Below, piece by piece: positions 1 to 7,163 of a DNA stretch of 40,037 nucleotides (position 1 is its first letter; every line of letters starts with the position of its first letter). Source of the stretch: Candidatus Zixiibacteriota bacterium (lineage in GTDB: Bacteria; Zixibacteria; MSB-5A5; GN15; JAAZOE01); the NCBI GenBank assembly GCA_030668485.1, contig DAOUTW010000042.1:1-40037 (forward strand), given 5' to 3'. The notes beneath the pieces were generated by a model, which saw only the letters and a program-made list of their open reading frames with translations, was not told where the DNA came from and did not search any database. Position numbers and translations under genes: made by a program.

Positions 1-1671
1 ATGAGGATCAGGTATATAGCCCTTTAATTTCCCGTCGCCTTGATTGGCTGTAGCATCAAAGGCTTTCCTCACCGGAGAAGGAGGTTCCAGTCCTATCCCG
101 GTCATAACCAAATAATAATTCGGTTCGTCAAAATGCCAGAGGCCGATTAAACCGGCTTCGTCGCCGCGTAAAGGCCGATACATGTCAGCCAGAATCTCGG
201 GCTGAGTTCGGGGCACATTCCAGATTCGAACTTCGTCTATCATCCCTTTGAAGTGCTGTGATGTTGAAGAACCATCCCATTCCTGTCCGACACTGAATCT
301 TGAACCATGCGACGGTAATTTCGAGACGCTGAAGGATTCCCTTTCCGCGCCGTCCACCCATAGAATTCCGGCGCCAGATTCATCGATTGTCACCGCGACA
401 TGATACCAACTTTCGGCGGGAAATTCATCGAGGCCGCAGAGGTAACCGTTAACGTCATCATAATAACAGAATTGCTGGTTGGCACCGTCGTAAGTTAGAA
501 GAATAATATTACTGCCGGTTATGGTGTTAAGCGCCAATATAACCGACGTGTCGGCCTGAGTATCCGGACAGACCCAAGCCTCCATGGTCATGGAACCGTT
601 GTAACCGACACTGCCGACGAGGTCATTCGAGACATTGTTGGCCTTGACAAAATCGTCGACGCCGTCAAGGTACAGCGCCCGCCCGGGACCGTTGTTCGGT
701 ATGACGTGTTCTTTATTCGACCAGTCATACTGGTTATTATTAACGGTCAGCGGAATTATCTGATATTCATAGGCCTCGCCGTTGGTAACGTCAGTATCTT
801 CAAAAGATGTAATCCATTCCGGCGGGTTGGGAAAGTCCCAGACAAAAGCGTTAACAGTGGCAATATCGGCGCCATTTCTTCGAATCTTGTATCCGGTAAT
901 CGGATCGAAATGTTCTGTAAAATGAGGATCCTTTCCCGAATAATCGGGACGTTTCCACTCCAACTCGACTTTCCCATCCGATGCATAGGCAGTCAGTTGA
1001 GACACATGATACTTCCATTCTTCCAGCTTACTCAGGTCGTATGTTGCGGGGGCGCCTCCAAAACGGATTATTGAAACATCCATCTCGGCACCTTCAAGGC
1101 CGTCGAGGGGTTGACCATCTTCAACGGCTATGAAGTAGATCATCAAATCAGTCATAAACCGATTACAATCGCCCGTATCCGAATAGCTGTGCAGGTCGGG
1201 GCAGACATCTCCGTAGAAGGGAATATAAACGGGGGGAGAGTGATGATGATCCGCCTCCATATATTCCATTCGCATCAAATCGTACAGGGCATCATGGACC
1301 ATTGATGAACGGTAATTGAAGAAACTGTGCGGTCTGCTCGGGTATGATGGACCATCCCACCGGAATCCTCTTTTTACGGTTATGATTCCTCCCTCTTCGA
1401 GGCGAACAAAGTCCCAATCGCAGGTGGGGAGGGCGTTTGTCGCCCATTCATGAAAGAAAGATGCCAGGGCCTCGGCACTATCCGGTATCAGATTCTGGTC
1501 CAAGAAATACTCAGGCAGACTGATGGTGTAATCTTTTTGTAATTCGTAAAGCTCGGTAGCAATTGGTAAGAACTCAAATTCGGCCCAATCCGTATAGTGT
1601 TGCGCTACGGCCATGCTGTTGTTAAGCAGTAAGGCCGGAATGAATAATAAAGATAAGATAGACTTTTTCAT
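1..1671 (-). CDS. secreted DUF1353-Fn3-LamG protein (3' end outside window)
   Basis: The frame is open from an ATG at 1671 to the window edge (557 codons, no stop), so the C-terminus is missing. The start has GGAGG about 7 nt upstream and a signal peptide (residues 1-23, cut after AVA). Residues about 95-185 resemble DUF1353: a GFRWDGPSYPS segment followed by MVHDALYD (His126, Asp127) and a later NRFMTDLMI helix. Residues about 217-315 look like a fibronectin type III module. From about 331 a LamG/concanavalin-like domain starts (ALYLDGVDDFV, later MTMEAWV and GMIDEVRIWN). LamG domains usually bind carbohydrate or protein surfaces. The whole is inferred to be exported and perhaps surface attached. 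DUF1353 is better known from phage and small cytoplasmic proteins, so its place here is odd. The function is unknown; the domain reading is fairly sure for LamG and moderate for DUF1353. Confidence 0.85.
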   Translation of the reverse strand, partial: MKKSILSLLFIPALLLNNSMAVAQHYTDWAEFEFLPIATELYELQKDYTISLPEYFLDQNLIPDSAEALASFFHEWATNALPTCDWDFVRLEEGGIITVKRGFRWDGPSYPSRPHSFFNYRSSMVHDALYDLMRMEYMEADHHHSPPVYIPFYGDVCPDLHSYSDTGDCNRFMTDLMIYFIAVEDGQPLDGLEGAEMDVSIIRFGGAPATYDLSKLEEWKYHVSQLTAYASDGKVELEWKRPDYSGKDPHFTEHFDPITGYKIRRNGADIATVNAFVWDFPNPPEWITSFEDTDVTNGEAYEYQIIPLTVNNNQYDWSNKEHVIPNNGPGRALYLDGVDDFVKANNVSNDLVGSVGYNGSMTMEAWVCPDTQADTSVILALNTITGSNIILLTYDGANQQFCYYDDVNGYLCGLDEFPAESWYHVAVTIDESGAGILWVDGAERESFSVSKLPSHGSRFSVGQEWDGSSTSQHFKGMIDEVRIWNVPRTQPEILADMYRPLRGDEAGLIGLWHFDEPNYYLVMTGIGLEPPSPVRKAFDATANQGDGKLKGYIPDPH

Positions 1672-1710
1672 GAGCAACCTCCGATTATTGTTATAATCCT
1701 GCCACACATG

Positions 1711-1738
1711 AATATAGGAAAGTTTATCAATTAGTCAA
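1711..1738 (-). promoter_or_regulatory. putative sigma-70 promoter for the LamG gene
   Basis: On the minus strand TTGACT (1733-1738) and TATATT (1711-1716) are separated by 16 bases, about 40 bases ahead of the start codon at 1671. Both boxes are close to consensus. No other strong pair was seen in this gap. Confidence 0.5.
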
Positions 1739-1837
1739 TCCAGTTTTGTGGGTTGATTGATAGGTTGGATAAGTAACGGTATGATTAATAGACGGACCCA
1801 TTAAGAGGTTTTTGCATATTCGGGAGATATATCCCTC

Positions 1838-1864
1838 GGGCAGATGTGGACATCTGCCGCGCAC
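1838..1864 (-). repeat. GGCAGA-type hairpin repeat, copy 1
   Basis: An inverted repeat read on the minus strand as GTGCGCGGCAGATG, a short loop, then CATCTGCCC. It lies in the 276-base gap 1672-1947. The similarity to the copy at 3051-3077 extends to about 57 bases (1812-1868 against 3025-3081), so the two are dispersed copies of one element. Shorter relatives occur at 37648-37675 and 38224-38250. Confidence 0.7.
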
Positions 1865-1947
1865 AGAGTTTCCACTAAAATGATAAACCTAATCCTGCAA
1901 TCGCCGGATGAATTTGTTGTTCATATCTAATTTGACCGACTACCTGA

Positions 1948-2712
1948 TTAGTCTTCAACACATCCCAAACGTGTTACCAAATCAAACCCCAGTTTTTGAA
2001 CCAGGTGTAACGAAGAATCATTTTCTTCGGCCACCCAGTAGGTTGGCGTCCTCTTTCGGCTAATTAGATCTGCTGCGATGCTGTTAACTATTATACTTCC
2101 CAGTCCCTGACCCCGATGCGTCTCCACTGTATATACCTGTTGAATTGCGGCAGATTTCCCGTCATCGCACATCGCCTCCCCAATGGTGACGAGAGTATTA
2201 TCGATGACTATTCCATAGAATGGCAGGCCATTGTATACTTTGTGATCAGACCCTATCAGGCGCGTCATCTCATCGGGAATGGTGATCTGACCAAGCAGTT
2301 CCTCGGTTATCAATTTAACCGGATGTGATGCCTTGCGTTCATGGAATTTTGATGGAATCAGGATGTATAGTTGGTCCACCGTAATTTCCTTACCGGGAAA
2401 AATATCTTGAACCTCATCGTGAAACTCAAGCGGGAAGTTCAGGCAGACGTCTTCTCCTTCTCTGTCCCGTAAATGCTTGAGAAGTGACAGCATGGCCGAT
2501 TTGTCATTGGCCATCAACCATTGGGAATGAACCCAGCCGAGACCGCAGTCCCTTCCGGTAACCATACAGCCCTGAATTCCGGCATCCGTAATCACGCAGG
2601 GAGATACAACATCGGGCCTCCGCTTACAGACATAAAGAGGGAATAATGAACTTGCTCCACTGGCTGCCAGATATGGTATTATTTCCTGATTTTTGGTGTT
2701 CTTAATTTCCAT
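1948..2712 (-). CDS. GNAT-family N-acetyltransferase
   Basis: A 254-residue protein whose C-terminal third carries GNAT motif A: a beta strand IQQVYTV followed by ETHRGQGLGSII (residues about 195-208), the acetyl-CoA pyrophosphate loop of the Q/R-x-x-G-x-G/A form. The strand before it (GIVIDNTLVTIGEAMC) and the later YWVAEENDSSLHLVQKLGF match motifs usual for this fold. The N-terminal half (residues 1-130) has no motif I recognise and may be a second, degenerate GNAT half or the substrate domain. The ATG at 2712 has AGGAGG ten bases upstream. It stands alone between two repeat-bearing gaps, so the context does not reveal the substrate. The family call is secure. Confidence 0.85.
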   Translation of the reverse strand: MEIKNTKNQEIIPYLAASGASSLFPLYVCKRRPDVVSPCVITDAGIQGCMVTGRDCGLGWVHSQWLMANDKSAMLSLLKHLRDREGEDVCLNFPLEFHDEVQDIFPGKEITVDQLYILIPSKFHERKASHPVKLITEELLGQITIPDEMTRLIGSDHKVYNGLPFYGIVIDNTLVTIGEAMCDDGKSAAIQQVYTVETHRGQGLGSIIVNSIAADLISRKRTPTYWVAEENDSSLHLVQKLGFDLVTRLGCVED

Positions 2713-2757
2713 GGTGTCACATCCTCCTGCGGGAAAATTATCACAATAAAATATCCC

Positions 2758-2787
2758 ATAATATGGTTTGAAAATATGGTTTGTCCA
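2758..2787 (-). promoter_or_regulatory. possible promoter of the GNAT gene
   Basis: On the minus strand TGGACA (2782-2787) and TATTAT (2758-2763) are 18 bases apart, with five of six consensus bases in each box. The surrounding sequence is AT-rich, so chance matches are likely. Confidence 0.3.
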
Positions 2788-2996
2788 CCCACATTTAAAC
2801 CTATCTGGGAGTCAAAATCAAGAAGAATCAGGAGGGGTAAGCTATCTGATAGGCAGCCGGTTATTTGAGATAGTTATGGTTTTTGGCGGTCCTGATTATG
2901 ATAATTGTCAATTTCAAATGGCTGAGACGATCCCTAGAGGAATCGACTACAGTATAGGAGACTGTCTGACTGGAGGTGAGTGAAAGTAAACGGATT

Positions 2997-3014
2997 CGCA
3001 CCGCAAGCGGTGCG
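2997..3014. repeat. perfect GC-rich palindrome (GGCCGGGTG family)
   Basis: The arms CGCACCGC and GCGGTGCG are separated by AA. On the minus strand the hairpin is preceded by GGCCGGGTG and followed by AATCC. The same flanks (GGCCGGGTG before, ATTC after) surround a different hairpin at 38022-38058, so the two probably belong to one repeat family whose stem sequence has changed while pairing is kept. No T-tract follows, so it is not a standard terminator. Confidence 0.55.
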
Positions 3015-3050
3015 GCACCCGGCCTTTTGTATGTCCGGGAGATATCCTCC

Positions 3051-3077
3051 GGGAAGATTTGGACATCTGCCGTGCAC
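3051..3077 (-). repeat. GGCAGA-type hairpin repeat, copy 2
   Basis: A diverged copy of the 1838-1864 element. On the minus strand it reads GTGCACGGCAGATGTCC followed by a less perfect right arm. It sits just downstream of the isomerase stop codon (3128), in the same orientation as copy 1. Confidence 0.6.
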
Positions 3078-3127
3078 TGAGTAGCGGGAATATTCCAAGA
3101 ATGAATTATCAGCCAATTTTGTGGCAG

Positions 3128-3895
3128 TTAGAAAGTCCTTAGTTTGGCGATGCTTTGCTGGTTGTCGTTGAGGCGGTCGCTTTCGGCGACGAGGATCGCA
3201 TCCGGTGAATACTCCTGTACCGCCTCCAAAAATCCCGCCCAATCTTCCTTGCCTTCGCCAACCGGTTTATGCTCGTCGAGTTCCCCTGAATTGTCATGCA
3301 GATGACAATGAGCTAGCAACGGTCCCAGGGTTGCGGTCCATTGACTGGACGGAAGGTCTGAGAATACGAGAGCATGACCGTTGTCAAACGATGCGCGAAG
3401 ATGAGGATGGCTTCCGGAGACAATTAATTCAGCCTGAATATCGGGCACCGGATCCCAGAGATTTTCAAAACAGATGATGATATTACTTTTTCCGGCGTCG
3501 TCGGCAAACGGCAGCCAGAAATCGAGCATTCGCCCGGCCCAGTTTTTACGGTATGAGGATTCCCGGATGAGAGGCATGAAATTGGTGTGGGTAATGTAAT
3601 AAGACGCGCCGATTTCGATGGAGGCGGCGAAAGCGGCCTTGTGCCGCAACCGTGACACCTCGACAATCTTCGGATCGAGGCTGGAGGCGACCAGATCGAA
3701 AAACGGGCCGTGTGAAATAATAGGTGAAATTCCAGCCACAGCCTTCTTATGCCTCTCGATCCGTTCGGTCAAATCTTCATCGAGTATCGAGGGAAAGGCA
3801 AAATCGGTCACTTCGAGTCCAAGCCCCTCCGATTTGCAAAAATCGGCTGAGGCTTCGAGTTCCTCCCCAACGGTATTGATCGCGAGTTGATTCAT
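3128..3895 (-). CDS. sugar phosphate isomerase/epimerase-like TIM-barrel protein
   Basis: A 255-residue protein of the xylose-isomerase-like/AP-endonuclease-2 TIM-barrel superfamily. Visible metal-site candidates come in the usual order: SHGPF (His62), CFENL (Glu144), SFDNGHAL (Asp171, His174), CHLHDN (His198, His200) and HKPVGEGKEDW (His209, Glu214). The start chosen is the ATG at 3895, with GAGGT seven bases upstream; the frame stays open to a TTG at 3928 that lacks such a site. Relatives (IolE-, Hyi- or nuclease-like) act on sugar phosphates, keto-inositols or abasic DNA, and the sequence does not decide between these. It has no partner genes next to it. The fold is confident, the substrate unknown. 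Confidence 0.85.
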   Translation of the reverse strand: MNQLAINTVGEELEASADFCKSEGLGLEVTDFAFPSILDEDLTERIERHKKAVAGISPIISHGPFFDLVASSLDPKIVEVSRLRHKAAFAASIEIGASYYITHTNFMPLIRESSYRKNWAGRMLDFWLPFADDAGKSNIIICFENLWDPVPDIQAELIVSGSHPHLRASFDNGHALVFSDLPSSQWTATLGPLLAHCHLHDNSGELDEHKPVGEGKEDWAGFLEAVQEYSPDAILVAESDRLNDNQQSIAKLRTF

Positions 3896-4053
3896 TTTGT
3901 ATACCTCGGCTCCTGATGGCGAGATCAAAGTTTCACTGGATTATTGTAGTAGTCCATAATAAATATTTGATGGAGCATTTTCAAGAATTAATAAAGCGCT
4001 TTCCGGAGTCAGAGTCGGTTTTCCAGATGCAGGTCTTTTGCATACAAATAATG

Positions 4054-4069
4054 AACCGACACGTCGGTT
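4054..4069. promoter_or_regulatory. inverted repeat upstream of the lipoprotein gene
   Basis: Seven-base arms AACCGAC and GTCGGTT are separated by AC. It lies 145 bases before the lipoprotein start at 4215, in a gap between divergently oriented genes (3896-4214). The form suits a dimeric repressor site or a small hairpin, but nothing ties it to a regulator. Confidence 0.3.
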
Positions 4070-4214
4070 TCCTCCTTAGGCGGGACAAGGTGAGGCTTGC
4101 AAGTAGTTGTTATAGTGAGGCTTATGGAAATTGGGTGATTCTGACCCGGTCCGGCCCCGGTTTTGCATTGATAGGAGGCGGTACAAAAACGCCGACTTTG
4201 CAAAGGAGACTATT

Positions 4215-4874
4215 ATGAGAAGAATTTTCATCGTTGGAACCTTGCTTCTGGTAGTTGCGGTCTTCCTGACCGTAGCCGGCTGCGATAAAGAGAAAATAGT
4301 CGAGACTACTGAATATATCCACGACGTCGAGTACATTGAATCACCCCCCGATACCGTTTTTGTTAGTGATACCACAACCATCAATTCCTCCGATACCGTT
4401 TTTCTGACTGATACAGTGGTTCAAATTAACCACGAATATGATACCGTGTTTGTTTATGACACCGTTACCACAGTACAGAATCATTATGATACCGTTCTGG
4501 TCCCGCAATGTTCCCCTAATGAATTGCTGGCGACATCTGCCCTGGAATATCGCTGCGATCCCCTGGTTCTTGAGGCGATCAATGCCGAATTCGGTCTCAG
4601 CGAGGGATGGATTCTCTACCTCTCTGCCTTCCAGATCGAGATTACACGACAATCCGCAAGTGTTTATGATATCTACGGAATAATCGACTATTGGACACCC
4701 GACTGGACCGGATTCTACCCCTTTGAATTCTTCTGGCGCATGACCTTTAACGGCGGCGATCCGGCCGACCCGGATAATTGGACTATGTCCGAACCTCCGG
4801 GTGCAGTTTCCGGCCATAATCCCGGTATACAGATGATCGAAGACCCATCCTATTCGCGACAGGTTGGTCGTTAA
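4215..4874 (+). CDS. lipoprotein with DTV-type repeat stalk
   Basis: A 219-residue protein. The ATG at 4215 follows AAAGGAG by about 6 bases and opens a lipoprotein signal with lipobox VAGC (Cys23); the frame extends further upstream but without a start that fits. Residues about 45-97 form a low-complexity stalk of repeated DTVFV/DT motifs (DTVFVSDT, DTVFLTDT, DTVFVYDT, DTVLV), of a kind that links many envelope lipoproteins to their functional domain. The C-terminal part (about 98-219) is rich in aromatic residues (IIDYWTPDW, FYPFEFFWRMTF) and looks like a small beta domain I do not recognise. It is a single-gene transcript, closed by the terminator at 4904-4934. The role is unknown; envelope location is well supported. 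Confidence 0.85.
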   Translation: MRRIFIVGTLLLVVAVFLTVAGCDKEKIVETTEYIHDVEYIESPPDTVFVSDTTTINSSDTVFLTDTVVQINHEYDTVFVYDTVTTVQNHYDTVLVPQCSPNELLATSALEYRCDPLVLEAINAEFGLSEGWILYLSAFQIEITRQSASVYDIYGIIDYWTPDWTGFYPFEFFWRMTFNGGDPADPDNWTMSEPPGAVSGHNPGIQMIEDPSYSRQVGR

Positions 4875-4903
4875 AAGACCGATAATATTACTACTGCATA
4901 CAC

Positions 4904-4934
4904 GGCCGGGAAGTTTTCTTCCCGGCCTTTTTTT
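4904..4934 (+). terminator. rho-independent terminator after the DTV lipoprotein
   Basis: A perfect 10-bp stem GGCCGGGAAG/CTTCCCGGCC with a TTTT loop is followed directly by seven T residues. It starts 29 bases after the stop codon. Confidence 0.95.
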
Positions 4935-5038
4935 GTGCACTCACCATCGGACTCTTCGCAAAATATTTTTATGGCGTCTTAAACGCTTATCATGAATCTT
5001 GTGGCAGTTGAAAGTTTATTGAAAGAGGGAGTATCGTC

Positions 5039-5494
5039 ATGCCGAAAACATGGAAAGTTTACCTGTCAGGAGAGGTTCATTCCAATTGGAGGAGCAAAAT
5101 AACATCGGCGGCAAAGAAGGCGAAGCTGCCGATTGAATTTTATGGGCCGGTTACAGATCATGCCGCCAGCGATGATTGCGGCGTGAAAATTCTGGGACGG
5201 GAGGCAGACAAGTTCTGGCATGACCATAAGGGGGCAAAAGTCAATGCGATTCGGACACGGACTCTGATTGAAGATGCCGATATTGTCGTGGTTCGGTTCG
5301 GGGATAAATATAAACAATGGAATGCCGCCTTCGATGCCGGTTATGCCGCCGCCCTCAATATTCCGCTGATAGTCCAGCATCCGAAAGAATATACTCATGC
5401 CCTCAAGGAACTCGATGCTCCCGCCCTGGCTGTTTGCGAGACGGGTGCGCAGGTGGTGAAGATTCTGAAGTATGTGGTGAAGGGGAAGCTGTAA
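5039..5494 (+). CDS. ytoQ: YtoQ family protein
   Basis: A 151-residue protein matching the YtoQ family nearly end to end in length and motifs: VYLSGEVHSNWR at the N-terminus, FYGPVTDHAASDDCGV (about 34-49), FWHDHKGAKVNAIRTR (about 59-74), DADIVVVRFGDKYKQWNAAFDAGYA (about 80-104). The fold is thought to be related to nucleoside 2-deoxyribosyltransferase-like proteins, but no activity is established for the family. A GAGGGAG site sits about 7 bases ahead of the ATG. It appears to be a single gene between the DTV lipoprotein terminator and the sigma-factor operon, and the surroundings do not suggest a pathway. The family assignment is strong. Confidence 0.92.
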   Translation: MPKTWKVYLSGEVHSNWRSKITSAAKKAKLPIEFYGPVTDHAASDDCGVKILGREADKFWHDHKGAKVNAIRTRTLIEDADIVVVRFGDKYKQWNAAFDAGYAAALNIPLIVQHPKEYTHALKELDAPALAVCETGAQVVKILKYVVKGKL

Positions 5495-5790
5495 ATAGGA
5501 GGGATATTGAAGTGTGAACCGATCCTCGCCTGAAAGCGGGCGTTGGATGGGGCAGCGGTCGGGACGGAATGGCGAGAAATTAACCCAAACTTTATTAGTT
5601 GCCGTTCGGTATTTGTAACCTCTTGATATTATATAAATTACAAGATATTGGGGGCTCCCCGCAGGCCGAAAAATTTTAATACTAAAACTGGGGTTGTAAG
5701 CGTTTTTTGCGGAGAATTCGTATTATTAATCGTAAACAGGGGAAGAGCAGCGTCGATGAAATAGGTGGACAAAATCCTCAGGAGGCAGGC
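5495..5790 (+). other. leader region of the sigma-factor operon
   Basis: These 296 bases hold no gene I can support. Features seen are a small 6-bp hairpin without a T-tail near 5530, an AT-rich segment at 5622-5645 and an inverted repeat TTGTAA/TTACAA (5613-5618 and 5638-5643). I find no clear ECF-type promoter, although the promoter of the following operon should lie here. Confidence 0.4.
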
Positions 5791-6393
5791 TTGGAGGCAG
5801 CGAGGCGAGACAGAGCCGATCTGATCGAAAAAGCCCGTAACGGCGACGCCGGGGCCTTTCGGGAGTGTATCAAGCTGTATGGCTCGCGGGTCAATGCCAT
5901 AGCCTACCAAATGGTCGGTAACGGTGAAGACGCACGGGATATCTCTCAGGAGGTGTTTATCAGGCTTTACCGGTCGCTGGAGCGATTTAATTCCGATTAC
6001 TCTTTTACATCCTGGTTATACCGCCTGACCGCAAACCTCTCAATTGATTTCCTGCGTAAAAACGCGCGCCATCGACAAAGATCATTGGACGAGCCGGGGA
6101 ATACGGTTGACATAAAAGATAGAAGTCCGGGGCCGGATGACAATGCCGAAAGCAGTGAATTTTATGGAGCGATAAATCGACTGGCAGGGGAATTGTCGAT
6201 AAATCAGCGCCGGGTGTTTGTCCTGCGCGATTTGCAGGGATTTCCGACCGAAGAGGTGGCCGGGATATTGAAATGTCGTTCCAGTACCGTAAGGGTTCAT
6301 CTTGCACGAGCCCGGCGCCGAATAAAAGATGCCCTGATCAAACATTATCCCGATCTATTGGAGGTGATATCCGATGAGATGCCCGAAAGCTAA
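5791..6393 (+). CDS. ECF-type RNA polymerase sigma factor
   Basis: A 200-residue sigma-70 family protein of ECF type. Region 2 covers about residues 15-90 (AFRECIKLYG; DARDISQEVFIRLYRSL; FTSWLYRLTANLSIDFLRK) and region 4 about 127-185 (LSINQRRVFVLRDLQGFPTEEVAGIL, then STVRVHLARARRRIK); the two are joined by a polar linker. No ATG lies early in the frame. I chose the TTG at 5791 because AGGAGG (5780-5785) lies five bases before it and the length then fits the family; an open frame back to a TTG at 5707 has no such site. The 3' end overlaps the anti-sigma gene by 20 bases, so the two are translationally coupled. It should direct RNA polymerase to an envelope-responsive regulon under control of the next gene. 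Confidence 0.93.
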   Translation: MEAARRDRADLIEKARNGDAGAFRECIKLYGSRVNAIAYQMVGNGEDARDISQEVFIRLYRSLERFNSDYSFTSWLYRLTANLSIDFLRKNARHRQRSLDEPGNTVDIKDRSPGPDDNAESSEFYGAINRLAGELSINQRRVFVLRDLQGFPTEEVAGILKCRSSTVRVHLARARRRIKDALIKHYPDLLEVISDEMPES

Positions 6394-7159
6394 AATGATG
6401 CTGGCGTTATATGTGGGGGGAGACCTGCCCGAATTCAAAGCCTCGCGGCTGATGGCGCATCTCCAATCCTGCGATGAATGCGCCGCCGAACTGAAAACAT
6501 TACGGCAGTCACGAGTCGCTACGGAAAAAATCGGAGGGAGTGATATTCCGAAAGCTTTGCCTGCCGATTTTGCCGATCAGGTTATTGGCATTGTCAGCGC
6601 CGGTAAATCATCGTCATTGAGACAGGTGTGGTTCCGGTCAGGGTTTCAGAGAATGCGACCGGTCGCGATTCTCAGCGCGGTAGTAGTGATCGTACTAATT
6701 GCGGTCGGTGTGACTCAAATGGTTAAGGACAATAAAATAGAGTCCGTCGCTCGATGGCGGATGGAATTGATCCAAAGCGTCGGCGGCAATGGCACAGGAG
6801 TGGCGTGGGAGACGATACCTAATCTTAATGATGTTTTTGAAACACCGGTTCGGATGGATCAATTCGATCCGCCGCGCGAAGCGGGAGTGTATGCCGTCAT
6901 GCATCGTATCGAAGCCGAGGGCGAGCCGCCTCGTTATGTTATCGATTATTGCGGCGAAAGCCGCCGCCTGGGTCCCTTCCGGGGGCACCCCTGGATTAAC
7001 CAGAGCAAAGGTCGATTGTTATCTCGCGCCGGGTCGGAAGAAAATGTCTATATAGCGGTCATGCTCATGCCCGATTCAACCCCAAAAGATCGACGCGACA
7101 TCGAGGCGGTCCTGATCGAGGCGTTTAATCCCTATTTTAACAGGGTGAAAGGAGCGTAA
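6374..7159 (+). CDS. zinc-finger anti-sigma factor with GIY-YIG-like C-terminal domain
   Basis: A 261-residue protein in three parts. Residues 1-45 form an anti-sigma zinc-binding domain: Cys3, then HLQSCDEC with His29, Cys33 and Cys36 in the HxxxCxxC pattern. A single membrane helix spans about 95-117. The rest, predicted to face the periplasm, reads from about 167 as a GIY-YIG-type domain: AGVYAV (the GIY position, Tyr173), VIDYCGES (the YIG position, Tyr192-Gly194), RRLGPFRGH (Arg197-His205), then RRDIEAVLIEAFNPYFN (Glu244, Asn256), the usual final motif with Glu and P-x-x-N. A nuclease fold as the sensor part of an anti-sigma factor is not something I know. The start ATG has GAGGT about six bases upstream and overlaps the sigma gene. 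The anti-sigma role is firm; the GIY-YIG reading is by motif order only. Confidence 0.88.
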   Translation: MRCPKAKMMLALYVGGDLPEFKASRLMAHLQSCDECAAELKTLRQSRVATEKIGGSDIPKALPADFADQVIGIVSAGKSSSLRQVWFRSGFQRMRPVAILSAVVVIVLIAVGVTQMVKDNKIESVARWRMELIQSVGGNGTGVAWETIPNLNDVFETPVRMDQFDPPREAGVYAVMHRIEAEGEPPRYVIDYCGESRRLGPFRGHPWINQSKGRLLSRAGSEENVYIAVMLMPDSTPKDRRDIEAVLIEAFNPYFNRVKGA

Positions 7160-7163
7160 AATC

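Larger units (their letters stand above)
2713..3127. other. intergenic region with two hairpins
   Basis: This 415-base gap holds no convincing gene. A short plus-strand frame at 2768-2983 begins with TTG, lacks a ribosome binding site and looks like nothing known. The half nearer the isomerase gene carries a perfect 8-bp inverted repeat at 2997-3014 and the second copy of the GGCAGA-type hairpin at 3051-3077. Confidence 0.6.

Noticed and set aside
2768-2983. A 71-codon plus-strand frame in the gap
   Set aside because: It starts with TTG, lacks a ribosome site, and its end runs toward the hairpin repeats; the composition does not look coding.
5613-5643. TTGTAA/TTACAA inverted repeat as an operator or ECF promoter element
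   Set aside because: The arms are short and AT-rich and the 19-base spacing is not typical of a known site; no matching -10 motif was found.
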